Source: Trissonchulus latispiculum (Eukaryota; Nematoda; Enoplea; Enoplida; Ironidae). Taken from it: DNA of 64,000 nucleotides. The notes under the pieces are model-generated. The model was given only the letters and a program-made list of their open reading frames with translations, did not search any database and was not told the origin of the DNA. Position 1 is the stretch's first letter; every line of letters begins with the position of its first letter. Where the stretch lies: contig JASAND010013124.1 of the NCBI GenBank assembly GCA_030248195.1, forward strand, positions 1 to 64,000. Reading direction: 5' to 3'. The position numbers and the translations under genes were made by a program. Positions 12,930 through 24,277 of this stretch are shown here, one piece after another.

Positions 12930-13375
12930 ATGGCAGATGATGGTCACTTTTATCGGCGGCGTCCCAACTTTTCATCCCAAGAAATTGAAGTCTTGGTCAG
13001 AGGTGTGCACGAACGGAAGGACATTCTGTTTTCGAAGCTCTGCGATACCTCAACCAATGGCGACAAGCGGAGTGCTTGGGAATGCGTCACGGACGAAGTG
13101 AACGCTGTTGGCGGACACTTCAGATCAGTCGATGAAATTAAACGGAAATGGGCCAATTACTTGACAGATATTAGGAAGAAAGTAAGTATTGTGAAAACAT
13201 CCAGTAGATAGTTTGGTTGGATCGTATGTAGGGTTGTTCCGATAAGAAATTCTCCGGGCCGGTCCCGGGCCCGGGCCCACGAGGACCACCGGACCGGGCT
13301 CCGGGCCCGTGCCCGGCAGCCCGCCACAAGGTCTAAAGCGTAGTTTATCGTCTCTATACAATTCTAAGCGTATTT

Positions 13376-13448
<73 letters not shown>

Positions 13449-15231
13449 CAATTCCCTTCCACATTTGCAAAATACCAATGATTTGGAAAATTAGCATTGT
13501 TGATTTAATGGAAACCATTTTCAATTTTTAGGAGGAGGATATCTACTTTTCGTTTATTAACTAATAGTCTACGACTAATTCATGAATCGATAGCTCGTCT
13601 CAGTTCAAGGAGCCCTTATGCTAACGAAATGATTTCAATGTTTGCTAAGATAAATTGAACCATGGTAGCAAACTTTAAAGTGCACCCAGAAGGCTATCGT
13701 TCGATAGTGGGTGTGGCGACTAGATAACGTAAGTAGGGACGAATCGTGGGAGAATTTTGGAAGCATGTGCGGAACTTTAAATTGTCACTTTTTTGTAATA
13801 AAATTATACTCCAAGGAGGCTTCATAAAGCAACTTTTCTTATGAAAGACCTATTTTGCACGAGGGCCCGGTGGGCCCGGTCACCGAGCCCGGGCCTTGTA
13901 GCGAGCCGGACCTTGTAGCGGGCCGGGCCTAAAAATTTCACCGGGCCCGGGTCCGGGCCGGGCCCAACATTTTTTGACCGGGCCCGGGCCGGGCCCAACA
14001 TTTTTTGACCGGGCCCGGGCCTGACCGGGCCCGGCCTTGAGCCCGGAGCCCGCTACACGTTCCGGGAACAACCCTAATCGTGTGTAGATGTCCTCATCCA
14101 AGGTTGCAGATAGCAAACCTTGACTGAATAAAAGTTTGGCATGGGTATTTTCGAACGTTCGAAATCTCTGGGTTTTGTGAAACTAATGTTTTTCCAGTTT
14201 TTTGAGTTCGCTTGGGGGACCAAAGGGGCGGAAATCTTTTTTTGCCCTCGATTTTGACCGGAAGTTGAATAAAGAGGTTTTCGCTGTCGTAGACGGCTCT
14301 TTTAAACTGTTGTTTCATCTGCAATTCTTAAAATACACAAAAACTGGCCGATGGAGCTGATTTGGTAGATTTCAACATGATTTATCAGATACACGTAAAG
14401 GATTTTTACTTTGAGAATTCCAAATTTTGTCGAAGTGTAAACGAAACCAAACGGAGCCCTGAAAATCCTTTTGTCTGTGACGGTTTATTGAGATTCTTCG
14501 CAGTTTTTTCTTCAATTGAATAGATTCCCAAAAGGATTTTCTATTACTTTTATTTTCAGGCCAGCAAAGACGGTCAGCCACAAACTTCGAAGCCGCAGTC
14601 AACTCCTCCAATGGGAGTCGGCACGCCTTCGCCGGCAGCGAACAGTCACCAATCCTACTCCGCCGACTCACCACCGGAGTGCAAGGTGAGCATCGAGGAT
14701 CTCCAACCGGACGAAGTGATCACCGACGCTCAACTGGATCCCTACAGCGATCCAACTCATGCCTCCGTTTTCGACTCTCTGACGACGAGAGAGAGTCACT
14801 CCAGTTCTCCCACTCCTCCTCCGTCCTCCTACAGTTCCTACAGTACCTATCGGGGAGACCGTAATTCCCTCTCCGAAGGACCGCATCACTACAATCATCA
14901 CCACCATCACCACCAACCACAGCACTACCCCGTGCCTTCAGGCAGTAGTGCTCGGAGCTATCACTCCCTCGGGGCGGCTAACTACGGCGGCCCGCCTTCA
15001 CCGAAGCGTCAACGTAGCGATGACTTTGATAGTATGACGGAGCTGTTGAGAATCGAACGAGAACGATTGGCGCTGGATCGACGCCGGACGGAGGTGGAGG
15101 AGGAGCGACTGAGAGTGGAACAGAATCTCGTCAGAATCGAGCAGCAGCGATACGATCTAGAGAAGCGTAGCTACAATCTTCAGCTGCAGAATGCCAAACG
15201 ATTGGACAGGCTTGAACGACATCCCAGATGA
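12930..15231 (+). CDS. Myb/SANT-like DNA-binding protein with C-terminal coiled coil, two exons
   Basis: Exon 1 (12930-13181) ends 'AAG AAA|gtaagt'; exon 2 (14560-15231) follows 'tattttcag|'. Both borders are phase 0, giving 307 residues. Residues 1-84 match the Myb/SANT-like domain of MYPOP/NAIF1-type regulators: 'NFSSQEIEVLVRGV' at the start of helix 1, then 'GDKRSAWECVTDEVNAVGG' and 'RSVDEIKRKWANYLTDIRKK', the typical end of helix 3. The middle is Ser/Pro/Tyr rich with a His run and a nuclear-localisation-like 'SPKRQRSDD'. The last 65 residues form an Arg/Glu-rich coiled coil ('RIERERLALDRRRTEVEEE'). Likely a nuclear DNA-binding, self-associating protein. The start ATG follows an in-frame TAG; 'ccatttttag' just before it also looks like a 3' splice site, so a 5' UTR intron is possible. 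Confidence 0.85.
13229..14076. mobile_element. hAT-type MITE in the intron of the Myb/SANT-like gene
   Basis: Ends are 'tagggttgttcc' and 'ggaacaaccct a', flanked by 8-bp duplications 'atcgtatg' (13221-13228) and 'atcgtgtg' (14077-14084), one mismatch. Subterminal blocks of 'ccgggcccgggc' at 13254-13320 and 13862-14055 are mutually inverted and can form very stable hairpins. The core is a TA microsatellite plus unique AT-rich DNA. 848 bp, no transposase. Confidence 0.8.
13380..13446. repeat. TA dinucleotide microsatellite
   Basis: Uninterrupted TA run of about 67 bp inside the hAT-type MITE. Confidence 0.95.
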
Positions 15232-15250
15232 CATCACAATAGCGGCATGC

Positions 15251-15256
15251 AATAAA
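15251..15256 (+). terminator. Polyadenylation signal AATAAA
   Basis: AATAAA lies 20 nt after the stop codon of the Myb/SANT-like gene, implying a very short 3' UTR. Confidence 0.45.
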
Positions 15257-16003
15257 GAGGCTGCTCAAAACGATTTGAAAAAATGCGAATTCTTAAAGTA
15301 CACACTATTTCAAGCTAGTGTAATTACAAACACTTTTTCAAGTTGCAGCAAATTGTTTTGTTGTCCATTGTATGTATAGAGCAGTAAAAGCCTTATAAAG
15401 ACGGCTGATATAGTTTAGGGAAAATGCGCACTAACCCTATCCCGCTTGATTTTTCCCAGTTTTACCGGAGCCCTTAACGGGATGATTGACTGCGTTTTAC
15501 GCCAGTCTTTATTGAGAGCCAGCCACAACTGACTGAACCTTTGCCAACTGACACCAGTTTATAGAGAATTAATTGCTCTACATTTCGAGTTGACATTGAA
15601 GGTAGAGTTGTGCCGTTAAGAAATTTTTTGACAAAAATTTTGACATTTTGGGTCTAGTGCTAGTCAGATTAGTGTCAGTCATACATTCTAATTTAAATTT
15701 AAAGTTAAAATTGAAAAGAAAATAACCCAAAAGTCAACCTCTAAATTTTGAAATTGTGATTTCCTTCATTTGGAACAGCAAAAATAAATGTTCTGATGTA
15801 ATGATGACACGTTACGTCTGTCCTCAGTGGGATAGGTATAGAGTTAAAAAAGTTCGCTACCTAAATACCCTAGATAGGTCGTACGGCGTTTTCTTTCCCT
15901 CGCGATAAACTTACAGGAAACACAGGATTGCATGCACAGATGTAGCTTAATCTGTCTCTTGTATATTCAGGAGGATTTTTAGTGTTATGATATTACGTAC
16001 TCA
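15257..16003. other. Intergenic, nothing recognised
   Basis: No exon, repeat family or RNA gene could be supported between the Myb/SANT-like gene and the mariner fragment. Confidence 0.4.
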
Positions 16004-16250
16004 ATGAATTTTGAACGTTTGGAACAACGAGCAGTCATCAGATTTCTTGTCAAGCAGAAAAATGGTTCATCGGGAATCCAAAACCGTATGGTGACGGCCT
16101 CTGGTCAGGATGCCGTGAGAGAAACAGTAAAAAATGGGCGGCAGAGGTCAAGCGTGGAGGCCCCAGCCTTGAAGACGATCCTCGTTCCAGCAGACCATTA
16201 GAAGCGACTTCAGACGAAAAAGTGGAGTATAATGCGACCTTTACTTGTTC
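16004..16250 (+). pseudogene. Mariner transposase N-terminal HTH fragment, frameshifted
   Basis: The start 'MNFERLEQRAVIRFLVKQ' and following 'GQDAVRETV' match the paired-like HTH of mariner transposases. A one-base shift near 16130 then leads to 'KWAAEVKRGGPSLEDDPRS', the conserved stretch between the two HTH motifs. No DDD catalytic domain was found downstream, so this is a 5' remnant or an exapted HTH. Confidence 0.7.
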
Positions 16251-17274
16251 AATAAGAAACAATCAGTGTGATCGTACTTCACACTTCCCCGACTACAACT
16301 TAGATTCGATGCCCGTTCCCATGCTTCGCGCAAGGATCAACCTCCTTCAATGATTCGTATTAGAACTAGTCATCAATATTTACCATTCCTAAGACGAACT
16401 CGCCTTGAAAAGCCAATTTCTGAGAGAACCTATAATTGTGGTAAACTCCGAATCTAAACAGAGATCTATCTAGACTATGGATTTAACGAGTAGTAAGTGC
16501 TAACTATTCATGACACTAACCAAATGCAAATTTAATTCCAGCAAACGTCTTCTAAGATAAACATACATAAACATGAAATAAATTCTTTGCATGTACAGTA
16601 GCTGTATTTGTAAATGTATTCAGTCGAGGCATATAGTGTTACAAAAGCAAAACTAAAGCGTGCATAATATTCAGCAATAACAAGATTTGTTAAAGTTATT
16701 TTAACCTTCGTCTATGATCATTTTCGAAGCAAACACATTTTCGAATTCTGCAGGTTTTCTCCATTCAAGCTAAACATTAAATTAAAATAGAGACCATGCA
16801 CTTTAATGCTTAAGCATTTTACTTCCAAAATATACCAAGCACATCAGTCCTTGGTCTGTAACCCTTCGATTTAGTTTTTCAGAGGTATCGTGTCAAAACG
16901 CACTTCGTTCGCTTGTTGTGTCGACTTAGTTAAGGCATGCAACAGCTATAGATTTATGAATTGTTCAATGACACGGTGAGCATTATGATTTAATGAATTT
17001 TAATGCAGTTGCAGTCAATAAAATAGCAAAATCAGGATTTTTGACAAATTGTGTACAAATAAACAATTGTTGCAGTATTCTTTGAAAGCGCTTCCCTCTC
17101 ACGTTGCTTGTAACACACACGAAGCATCAACAACAGTATCGTTAAGTTAATGCTGGTTTTGGCAGAATTTGTATATTTTAGACAATATAGCAATAGCTTT
17201 GTGGTACAGTTTAGTTTTCTACGCTTGGCGCTGCCCATTAAGTCAAACGTTTATGGAAACGGTTTATTTGCAAT
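16251..17274. other. Intergenic, nothing recognised
   Basis: AT-rich sequence between the mariner fragment and the last lectin exon; no supported feature. Confidence 0.4.
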
Positions 17275-20200
17275 TCAAAAGCACACTTCAAGTACCAATG
17301 TTTGTTGCATACCGCAGGCATCACTCAGCAGGAAATCAGATATCTGGCATACAAAGTATCCGTCCGAATCGCAAGGCCTGTCGTGCATTCCATCACTGTA
17401 CATCTGAACACAATTTTGGTCATGCGTCGTGTCACCAGGTTCATTAGGACCCCATTCCATTTCCTTGGCATGGCAGTTTGGATCCTCGGGATATGCCCAG
17501 GTTCCTATGCACAGACATAGACGTAATATATATGTAATGAAAAGTATAGTTGGGGGAGAGTTTCAGTTTCACTCTCTTTCATATTCTGCGCACTAGTAGG
17601 TGTTGATACGTAAACACGATCAGTGTTTTGATATAAGACTCTTCCTAATGATTGAGAATCACATCTCCTATCTGTCGATATAAATTAAACTGTCACTCAG
17701 CCGCAGATTAAGCCACAGACAGAAAAATTAATTATTTTTAGTGTCAAAATTAACGTTAATTTTACAATAACTAAACGATCATTAGTTGCCGAGCAGCCTC
17801 TAACCAGATTTCATAATGCTTTACTATGCTGAAAAACATCTACGACTATTGTCATCCATTAACTTTCGACTTTGGGGGTCTACCCGTGAAAACTTCCGAA
17901 ACTTTAAGGGGTTCCACACCAAAATTTGCAAACATTACTGATTGTTTAAATTTATGGCCAAAAATTAGTGAAAATGAAGATTTTTAGTTACGTTTAAGAA
18001 CTTTTTTGAAAAGATCTCTAAAATTTGCTAAAAATCTGTCAATTTTTGGTAAAACTCACTGAGGGGTATACAATTCTCCCTTCTAGACAAAAAGGTCTGC
18101 CCACGCATTATAGGTAATTGTAAATAAATAAATACATTGCACTACTTTGTTTTAAGTAAGCTTTCTGACTGAAGCAAATGTATACCCTCATTCTGCTCGT
18201 CAGTTGCATAGAGCCAACTCGTTCCAGTCCTGTCCCTTCAAGAAAAAACAACAACGACAAAGCAAATTAATATAGAAAATGCTTTAGCCAATAAATCCCC
18301 ATTTTCAGCCTTATAAGATAAACAAAACGAACTCTACACCAATTCTTGAATTAGTGAAAATAATTTAAAAAATTGATTCGTTGCTGTTGTTCTGGTTGCA
18401 ATTTTTAGTTAGATTTTGCCACTTGTGCACATGCCAGGCACTTACCAATATGGCTGTAGGTCGGCTTTCTGAGTACTATTTAGGATGATTGGTAAGGTGG
18501 CTCTAGCGTCTTCGGCCTGGCACGCTGCCAGTGCTGTGCTGTAGTCAACCATTTCCTCTACAAGCTTGTAGCATCCAAAGCTTTTACGATCCCATCCTGC
18601 TGGACAGTACCCTAAATTGGGCAAATTAAACTTCACTCAAATCCTGAAGTTTCAGGAAAATTGGTATTTATCTCGAAATACCAACTTTCGAGACGTATCT
18701 TCTGGTTTAATATTAACTTTCGAGACACTTTCGAGATGAGAGATATGAAATCTTTTTATAAATTTCCGTGGGTCGTTGAAGCCTGTGTTTTAAGATTTTT
18801 GGAAAAGGAGATATAACAAAATGCAATCTTTTGGGAAGTTTAAAAGTTTCTGGAAAGACGAAAAATGAGCAAAATATCAAGCGTTTTTCAAATATTTTTT
18901 GAAAGTTTGAAAATATTTCGAGGCAAAATCTTTTGAAGGTTAAAAACTCTTGGGACATGTGTTGAGAACATTTGAGTCTATTTTCTTCAACTTTCTTCAA
19001 ACCTTCTCCACTCGATGTGGAGTTTAATCTGACTTATCCATTACAACAACATATTTATATTTTCACTAAGGGGTTTCTCGTAGCAGATTTTATTTATTTA
19101 TTTTAGGTTAGAGCAGTAATTCACCAAATTTAGTTAGTTCCAGCTAGTCTCAGCAATCAGTGCATCAGAGAAATGGGAGTTTAGTAAAAATAAAATAGAC
19201 TAGATTAACAGGCTTTCAAGCGAAAGCAACAAGATTACCCCTTAAAAGGGGTATGGTTCTGTACCTCAGCTTGAGGAATATGAACATCACATCCACATAA
19301 TTATGTCTAGATTAGTTAACGCAACACCACCTGAACTAGTCTGGTCGTGGAACGCTGGGCATGCTCTGTTAAAGCGTTAAAGTTGGCTGGATTGGCAGGA
19401 GTGCTTCCACGAAACCAGGACCTTCGTTTAGGGTCCGAAACAAGTATTTAAGCTATAATCTTACTTTCAAAAATTAATTTTCCACCACTTTCGCTGCCGA
19501 CACCATGACTCAGGTTTTAGAGCCAAAGTTGACTTTTAATATTTTATGAATGTCCGTTGTTATCGGCTTCGATTATACATAAAACTAAGAGAAACTTTCA
19601 CATTCTGCAGTGCTCTGACTCAACTGTGCTAAATCTTCCTGATCTGTTTCTGATCCGTAGACAATACAGGTGCTTTTTTCAAAAATGATATTACTAAATC
19701 AATCAGAAACTTGCAACCAATCGGATGCGCTGCTGATCATGAACTGATCTCAAATGTTGTCCACCTAATTTGCATAAATGCAGAGATTCTTCAAAACTGT
19801 AATTTCGATTCAAAGTTTGAGGAGGTGAATGAAAAAATTGGTGCAACATGAGTCTGACTTAGGGGGGAAGCGTGAAAAAATTAAAAAGTGATATAATGTT
19901 ACAGAAAAACTTACCAGCACCAACCACAGTTGAAAAATTCAAATGATTAAATTAACTTAAATTAAATTTAAAAAACTAAATAGCAAACAACCTCTTCGGT
20001 TAAAAAAATGACCGCAACAGCATACTAGGCCAATGGGTGGGTATGAGAAGAGAAGGACTGCCTTTCCGTGTATGTAGTTCTGCCTCCAGGCAGAACAAAA
20101 CTAATAGCAGCAGTAACAAGTAGTAGCAGTAGTATTTACCCGTAGTAGTTTCAGCAGTGGAAGTAGTAGTAGGAGCAGTGCACTGAAGGTTAGGCAAATA

Positions 20201-20288
20201 TTCACAGGCAGTTGATTCTTTCAACGATGTCAAACTGTGGTCGAAACAGTGGCCAATGTCTTGAGATTTCTGTTCATCTTCATGGCAG
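17275..20288 (-). CDS. C-type lectin domain protein, four exons (5' end missing)
   Basis: Four minus-strand exons join in phase: 20288-20140 (ends 'ACGG|gtaaat'), 18611-18446 (ends 'TATTG|gtaagt'), 18235-18186 (ends 'GAGG|gtatac') and 17504 to the stop at 17275. The first encodes a Cys-containing segment and a Thr-rich linker ('APTTTSTAETTTG'). The others make one C-type lectin domain: 'YCPAGWDRKSFGCYKLVE', 'ALAACQAEDA', 'SWLYATDEQNEGTW' (like the WIGATDEQNEG core), 'MEWGPNEPGD', 'QNCVQM' and 'DGYFVC'. The domain cysteines are present. The usual EPN or QPD sugar motif is not exact ('PNEPGD'), so calcium-dependent sugar binding is uncertain. Residues after 'FVCQ' run 24 codons to a stop; alternatively a donor 'G|gtatgc' near 17307 leads to more exons. 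A secretion signal must lie upstream; 29419-29472 is a candidate. Probably secreted, with a role in recognition or immunity inferred from family. Confidence 0.75.
18612..20139. other. Lectin gene intron
   Basis: Intron of about 1.5 kb. It contains the phrase 'ctggtcgtggaac' with 'ctgggcatgctctgtta' (19341-19377), which recurs at about 24313-24353, so a dispersed repeat is present. No other feature supported. Confidence 0.5.
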
Positions 20289-21454
20289 CTGCAATTATTA
20301 GCCAATAACCCTTAATAGTGATATCCTTAGCTGTGATACTTAGGTACAAAATAGATGCACCATAAAAGTTTTATTCCAATTCCAATTAAAAATTACATAA
20401 ATATTCTTTGCTTTGCTTTGCTACAACTTTGCTAGTCTCTAGCAAAGACGCCACAGTCCAGTAAGCTGGGTTTGTTCACAAATAATTGTCTTGGGAAACC
20501 TTTTTGAGCAATTCTGTTTTGTAAACCGTTATTTCAATAGGTGTTGTAGCTACCAAAGAATACCATCATAAAGCATTTATGTAGTCCACGCGTAACTCGT
20601 AAACCGTCTCTGAGAATATATCTGTCGAAAACAAGGTTTTTTTGGTTTTCGGATTTGCGTCAACCTTGCGTCCCGCTAAATTTAAGTTGCGTCCCGGTAA
20701 GAAATTTTGCGTCCAGGCAGAAATCTTGTTTTAGCGTGTTTTTCCTGTTGCGCCTCAGCGCAGCAGGTCTCTTATGTTTGCTCGGCCCAGGCCCTCGCAC
20801 GCAGTTTACTTGATAAAGATGCATTTTTACATAAATGCGTGTGAGCAGTGCTTTAAGATAGGGCCAGTTTATTTTGTGTGAATTCTTGCTTTCTTTTCAA
20901 AGAATCAAAGTTTCTGATTCGTGCAGTATTTACGCATATATTCGTGTCATAATGGCAATTTCAAAACAGGACAACTTATTTGTTATTTGGATTGATGACT
21001 CATAGTTGAACTTCGAATCGTTTATCAGCTCAGCAGAGATTTTAGACAAGACAGTTGCAGAAAAGAATACCTAATAATACCTAATAATATGAAATCAAAT
21101 TCGTCAAATACAGTTTAACAATTACTTAATAACAATAGGAACAATTATTATCTATTCGTATTCAGACAATATTTTGCACGTTTTATATTTTGTAGTAAGC
21201 AAGTAAGTTCTCCGTTATAAATAATTTAGCTGCGCAGCAGGTTTACAGTTACGGAAAATGTCCATCCAGCGAAAACTTAACCTTTTGCATAAAATCTTGC
21301 TTGTTAGTGCAAAAATTGTTTTACTTATAAAAATTTCTATAATTTCTTTAGTGCAAAGCTATTTAGACTATTTAGAAAGCTGATGCTGCTTAGCGGTAAT
21401 GTACGATTACAGGATTACCAACCAAGAATATAGATGCGTCGTCCAACATACACG

Positions 21455-21577
21455 ACGGGGGGGTCTGGGGCGGAGCCCCCTCATAAGTTGAAGAATTTTT
21501 TTGAAATTACAGAATAATGCGTAATGGAAATGTTTAAAATGATTTTATTTGGCGTCTGTTGCAGAACTTAGTAATTT

Positions 21578-21653
<76 letters not shown>

Positions 21654-22565
21654 ACACACATTATTCCGATATTTCAATGTTAGTTAAACTAATTAAAGTA
21701 TTAAAAATTTATGAAATATTTAGAAATATCATTGAGAAGAAAGGTAGCAAACATTAAAACATACATTCGGTTTCGCAAACTTTGACAACTGGTAATCCTT
21801 GATAGCAGGATTATTGCAAATGAGCACCGGGGGGTCTGGGGGGCGGAGCCTCCCAGAAGTTGGAGATTTTTCGAAATTACGGATTAAATCCGTTGTGGAA
21901 ATGTTTAAAAAGATTATTTCGCAACTGTTACATCTATTCTAACTAAAGCTCCTAACACTAATGCATTTTTTGTGTTAATTGCATCTGTGAATTCTTAAAT
22001 TTTGAATAAAGGCAGTATAAAGTCAATAGAGAAGCGTGTACGCTCCGTGCAGCGTTATTCAACTGCAAAACAGTGAAGCATTTGTAAATAGTATTAACGT
22101 TAGTTACGATAAATTGATAGTGAATTGCTCGTACAAGGCCTTTTGTATTTGAAAATTTCAGAAAAATGGTAATCTTGCATTATTTTAAATTGCCATTTGT
22201 GTATTTTTTGGGAAAAACGTTTTTTAGAAGAACCAAAAAATTTGGGTATTCTGCTTCTGCTACAGTTACAAATATTGTTAATTTCGGGGTTTTACTTTAG
22301 TACCAATCTTGATCCTGCCTGACCTTTTGAATGAGAACAATATAAATGCATAAATATATATAAATGTATATAAATGCACCTAGTAATCTCTATGCATTTA
22401 TTGACGTGAAATTCATGAGTTCGAAAAGATCTGATATATATGGATGCAGGTGGACAACAACTTAACAAATAACATTGAGTAACATTGAGACATGACTTTG
22501 CACCTTGGCATTCCATGACAAAGTGGAAAACACCGGGGGTCTGGGGGCGGAGCCCCCAGGACCCG
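21455..22565. repeat. Three copies of a G-rich hairpin block
   Basis: 'ggggtctgggg' followed by 'cggagcc(c/t)cc' occurs near 21458, 21829 and 22534, each able to fold into a G/C hairpin. The first two share about 90 bp of following sequence ('gaaattac...gtggaaatgtttaaaa'), so they are diverged tandem-like copies inside the element. Confidence 0.65.
21580..21649. repeat. TA dinucleotide microsatellite
   Basis: About 70 bp of AT/TA repeat inside the hAT-type element at 20.6-22.7 kb. Confidence 0.95.
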
Positions 22566-23405
22566 AAGAAATTTTTGGAAAAAACGGAAAAATTGGTACT
22601 GGAAACATTTACAGTTTTTACTCTTACAAAAGTGAATTTTCTCCCGAAATAATGTTGCGTCTGGCTTGCGTCCCGCTAAAATTTCATTGCGTCCAGATAA
22701 GAAACATTGCGTCCAGACGCACATCTGGACGCAAAAAAACCCTGGTCGAAAATAATCTCGTATAGGTACTGCAACTGTAAAACACCTCGAGGATTACCTC
22801 TTATGGGTACTCCCACGAGAATTCTCTATGATAGGCATATATTTCGTACAGGACATAATATATTTATATATCAGCGGCGCACCCAGAGTTTTCTGATAGA
22901 TTAAAACTTGAATTTCATGGTGCAGTAAAAAACTCGCAGGAGTAGCAGGAACGATGCGTATGCGTATTGTTTCGTCTACTTATTAGTGATGTTTCAGGCA
23001 TTGAAACAGAAACTAAGTTTCAGGTTGTACAGGTTTCAGTTTCAGGCACAAACTTGAAGTTGAAAGGTTTTAACCCGCTATTTCGTTAATATTTTGCAGT
23101 GGGAACCTAATTATCCTTAAATTTATGCTTTATATGATGTTTGAATGCTAGAAACTGTACTTTTCTTAATGACCAGAAACTGAAACTGGAACTATTTTGC
23201 TTTCCCGGACTGAGACCGAAACTATTTTGGATCGCCGACTGAAACTGAAATGTATGTACTACATACGTACTACCTTTACAGTTACGTAGCACTTCTACCA
23301 CGGCTGGTGGGCCAAGAAGAAACCGATGACAAGCACCCGGCACCTTAAAGAGAGAAGGGAAGAGGGGTGTTCAGCTTTTCATTCATGATTGAAAGTAAAG
23401 AATTG

Positions 23406-23477
23406 GCCCAGCCGGGGTTCGAACCACGGCCCTTCTGATCGCGTTACAGACGTGCTAACCAACTACACCACAGAGCT
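23406..23477 (-). tRNA. tRNA-like sequence, probably pseudogene or SINE head
   Basis: Minus strand has a good A-box ('TGGTGTAGTTGGTTAGCACG') and B-box ('GGTTCGAACCC') at normal spacing and total length. The anticodon arm ('GTCTG'..'CAGA') has an oversized or mismatched loop, and the acceptor and T stems have mismatches, so I do not assign an amino acid. Confidence 0.55.
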
Positions 23478-24044
23478 ATCAGCTGAACTTCCATCCCAGG
23501 CTTATTAATCTTTCCTATGCCTGGTTCCCCTATAGTTAAGAGTGATTTTTAAACCCTATTAGAAACGTTTATGCCGTAAAGTGATGACAGGTTTCAAACA
23601 TAAATCTGCTAGCAGCAGCATCAAAAATATGCGCGTATGGACAATCAGTTTTAACACATAGGATAACGTGTGAGGAAGGGGGTGTGTGACCCCAGACCGA
23701 CAAAAACGGGAAGACCCCTTCAGCAAGATGTAGAAAACGCTGATTTACCTTCTCGCACAGAAAGGAAAATGTTAGATCCCTCAGTGATTCTTACCAAAAA
23801 TTGAACATTTTTAGTAAATTTTAGAGATGTCTTCAAAACTGTTGACTAAAGTGGCCAAAAATGAAAAAATCAGAATTTTGACCTTAAGTTTGGAATTTAG
23901 CAGGGTAGACCCTGGGCGATCCCCACCAGAATGTGACCCCGTGATAATGTGTGATGTTAGCTAAGATCGTTTAACTCTTGTCGTTCAATATGAAAACTGT
24001 GCATGTTGGCGATCCCAGAAAACAAAATTGAAAACGACATTACC

Positions 24045-24276
24045 TGGACAAAGCATTAGCAGATGAAAACAATTACTTGTGCTTGGAATTACATAGGTCG
24101 AACGCATTTCGGCAATTGTCAATGTTACAGACACTAAAGAAGGGGCACAGCTTTGGAATCTGAACCCATGTTTCAAATGGATCCCATCTTATGCATCTAA
24201 AAGAGGCGACAAGTTTCACTACGCCAACTGCCACTGCAACAGCAAACTCAACAAACTGAATAAATGCCATTTTCAT
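24045..24276 (-). other. Possible exon(s) of a secreted protein, unrecognised
   Basis: A minus-strand frame starts 'MAFIQFVEFAVAVAVGVVKL', hydrophobic like a signal peptide, and continues with several cysteines to a stop near 24078. Alternatively a strong 3' splice site 'ccccttctttag' near 24137 with a donor 'CCAG|gtaatg' near 24043 delimits a short exon in another frame. It sits between the lectin exons and the signal-peptide exon at 29.4 kb on the same strand, but its phase does not match the next lectin exon. Confidence 0.25.
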
Positions 24277-24277
24277 G

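Larger units (their letters stand above)
20632..22744. mobile_element. hAT-type non-autonomous element with GCGTCC subterminal repeats
   Basis: Perfect 8-bp target duplication 'gtcgaaaa' at 20624-20631 and 22745-22752. Ends are 'caaggttttttt' and, inverted, 'aaaaaaaccctg'. 'ttgcgtcc' motifs cluster at both ends (20670-20715 and 22667-22732). The interior has a TA microsatellite and three copies of a GGGGTCTGGGG block. 2113 bp, no transposase reading frame recognised. Confidence 0.78.

Noticed and set aside
13309..13494. Open frames with long Tyr-Ile repeats on both strands
   Set aside because: They are translations of the TA microsatellite inside the hAT-type MITE.
13880..14116. Gly/Pro/Ala-rich open frame on the minus strand
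   Set aside because: It is a reading of the CCGGGCCC subterminal repeats of the MITE, not a protein.
18713..19000. 95-codon minus-strand open frame in the lectin intron
   Set aside because: Phe/Lys-rich translation of AT-rich intron sequence; no splice-site or domain support.
21455..22565. CRISPR-like array from the three G-rich blocks
   Set aside because: Only three diverged copies at unequal distances, in a eukaryotic transposon; no spacer-repeat structure.
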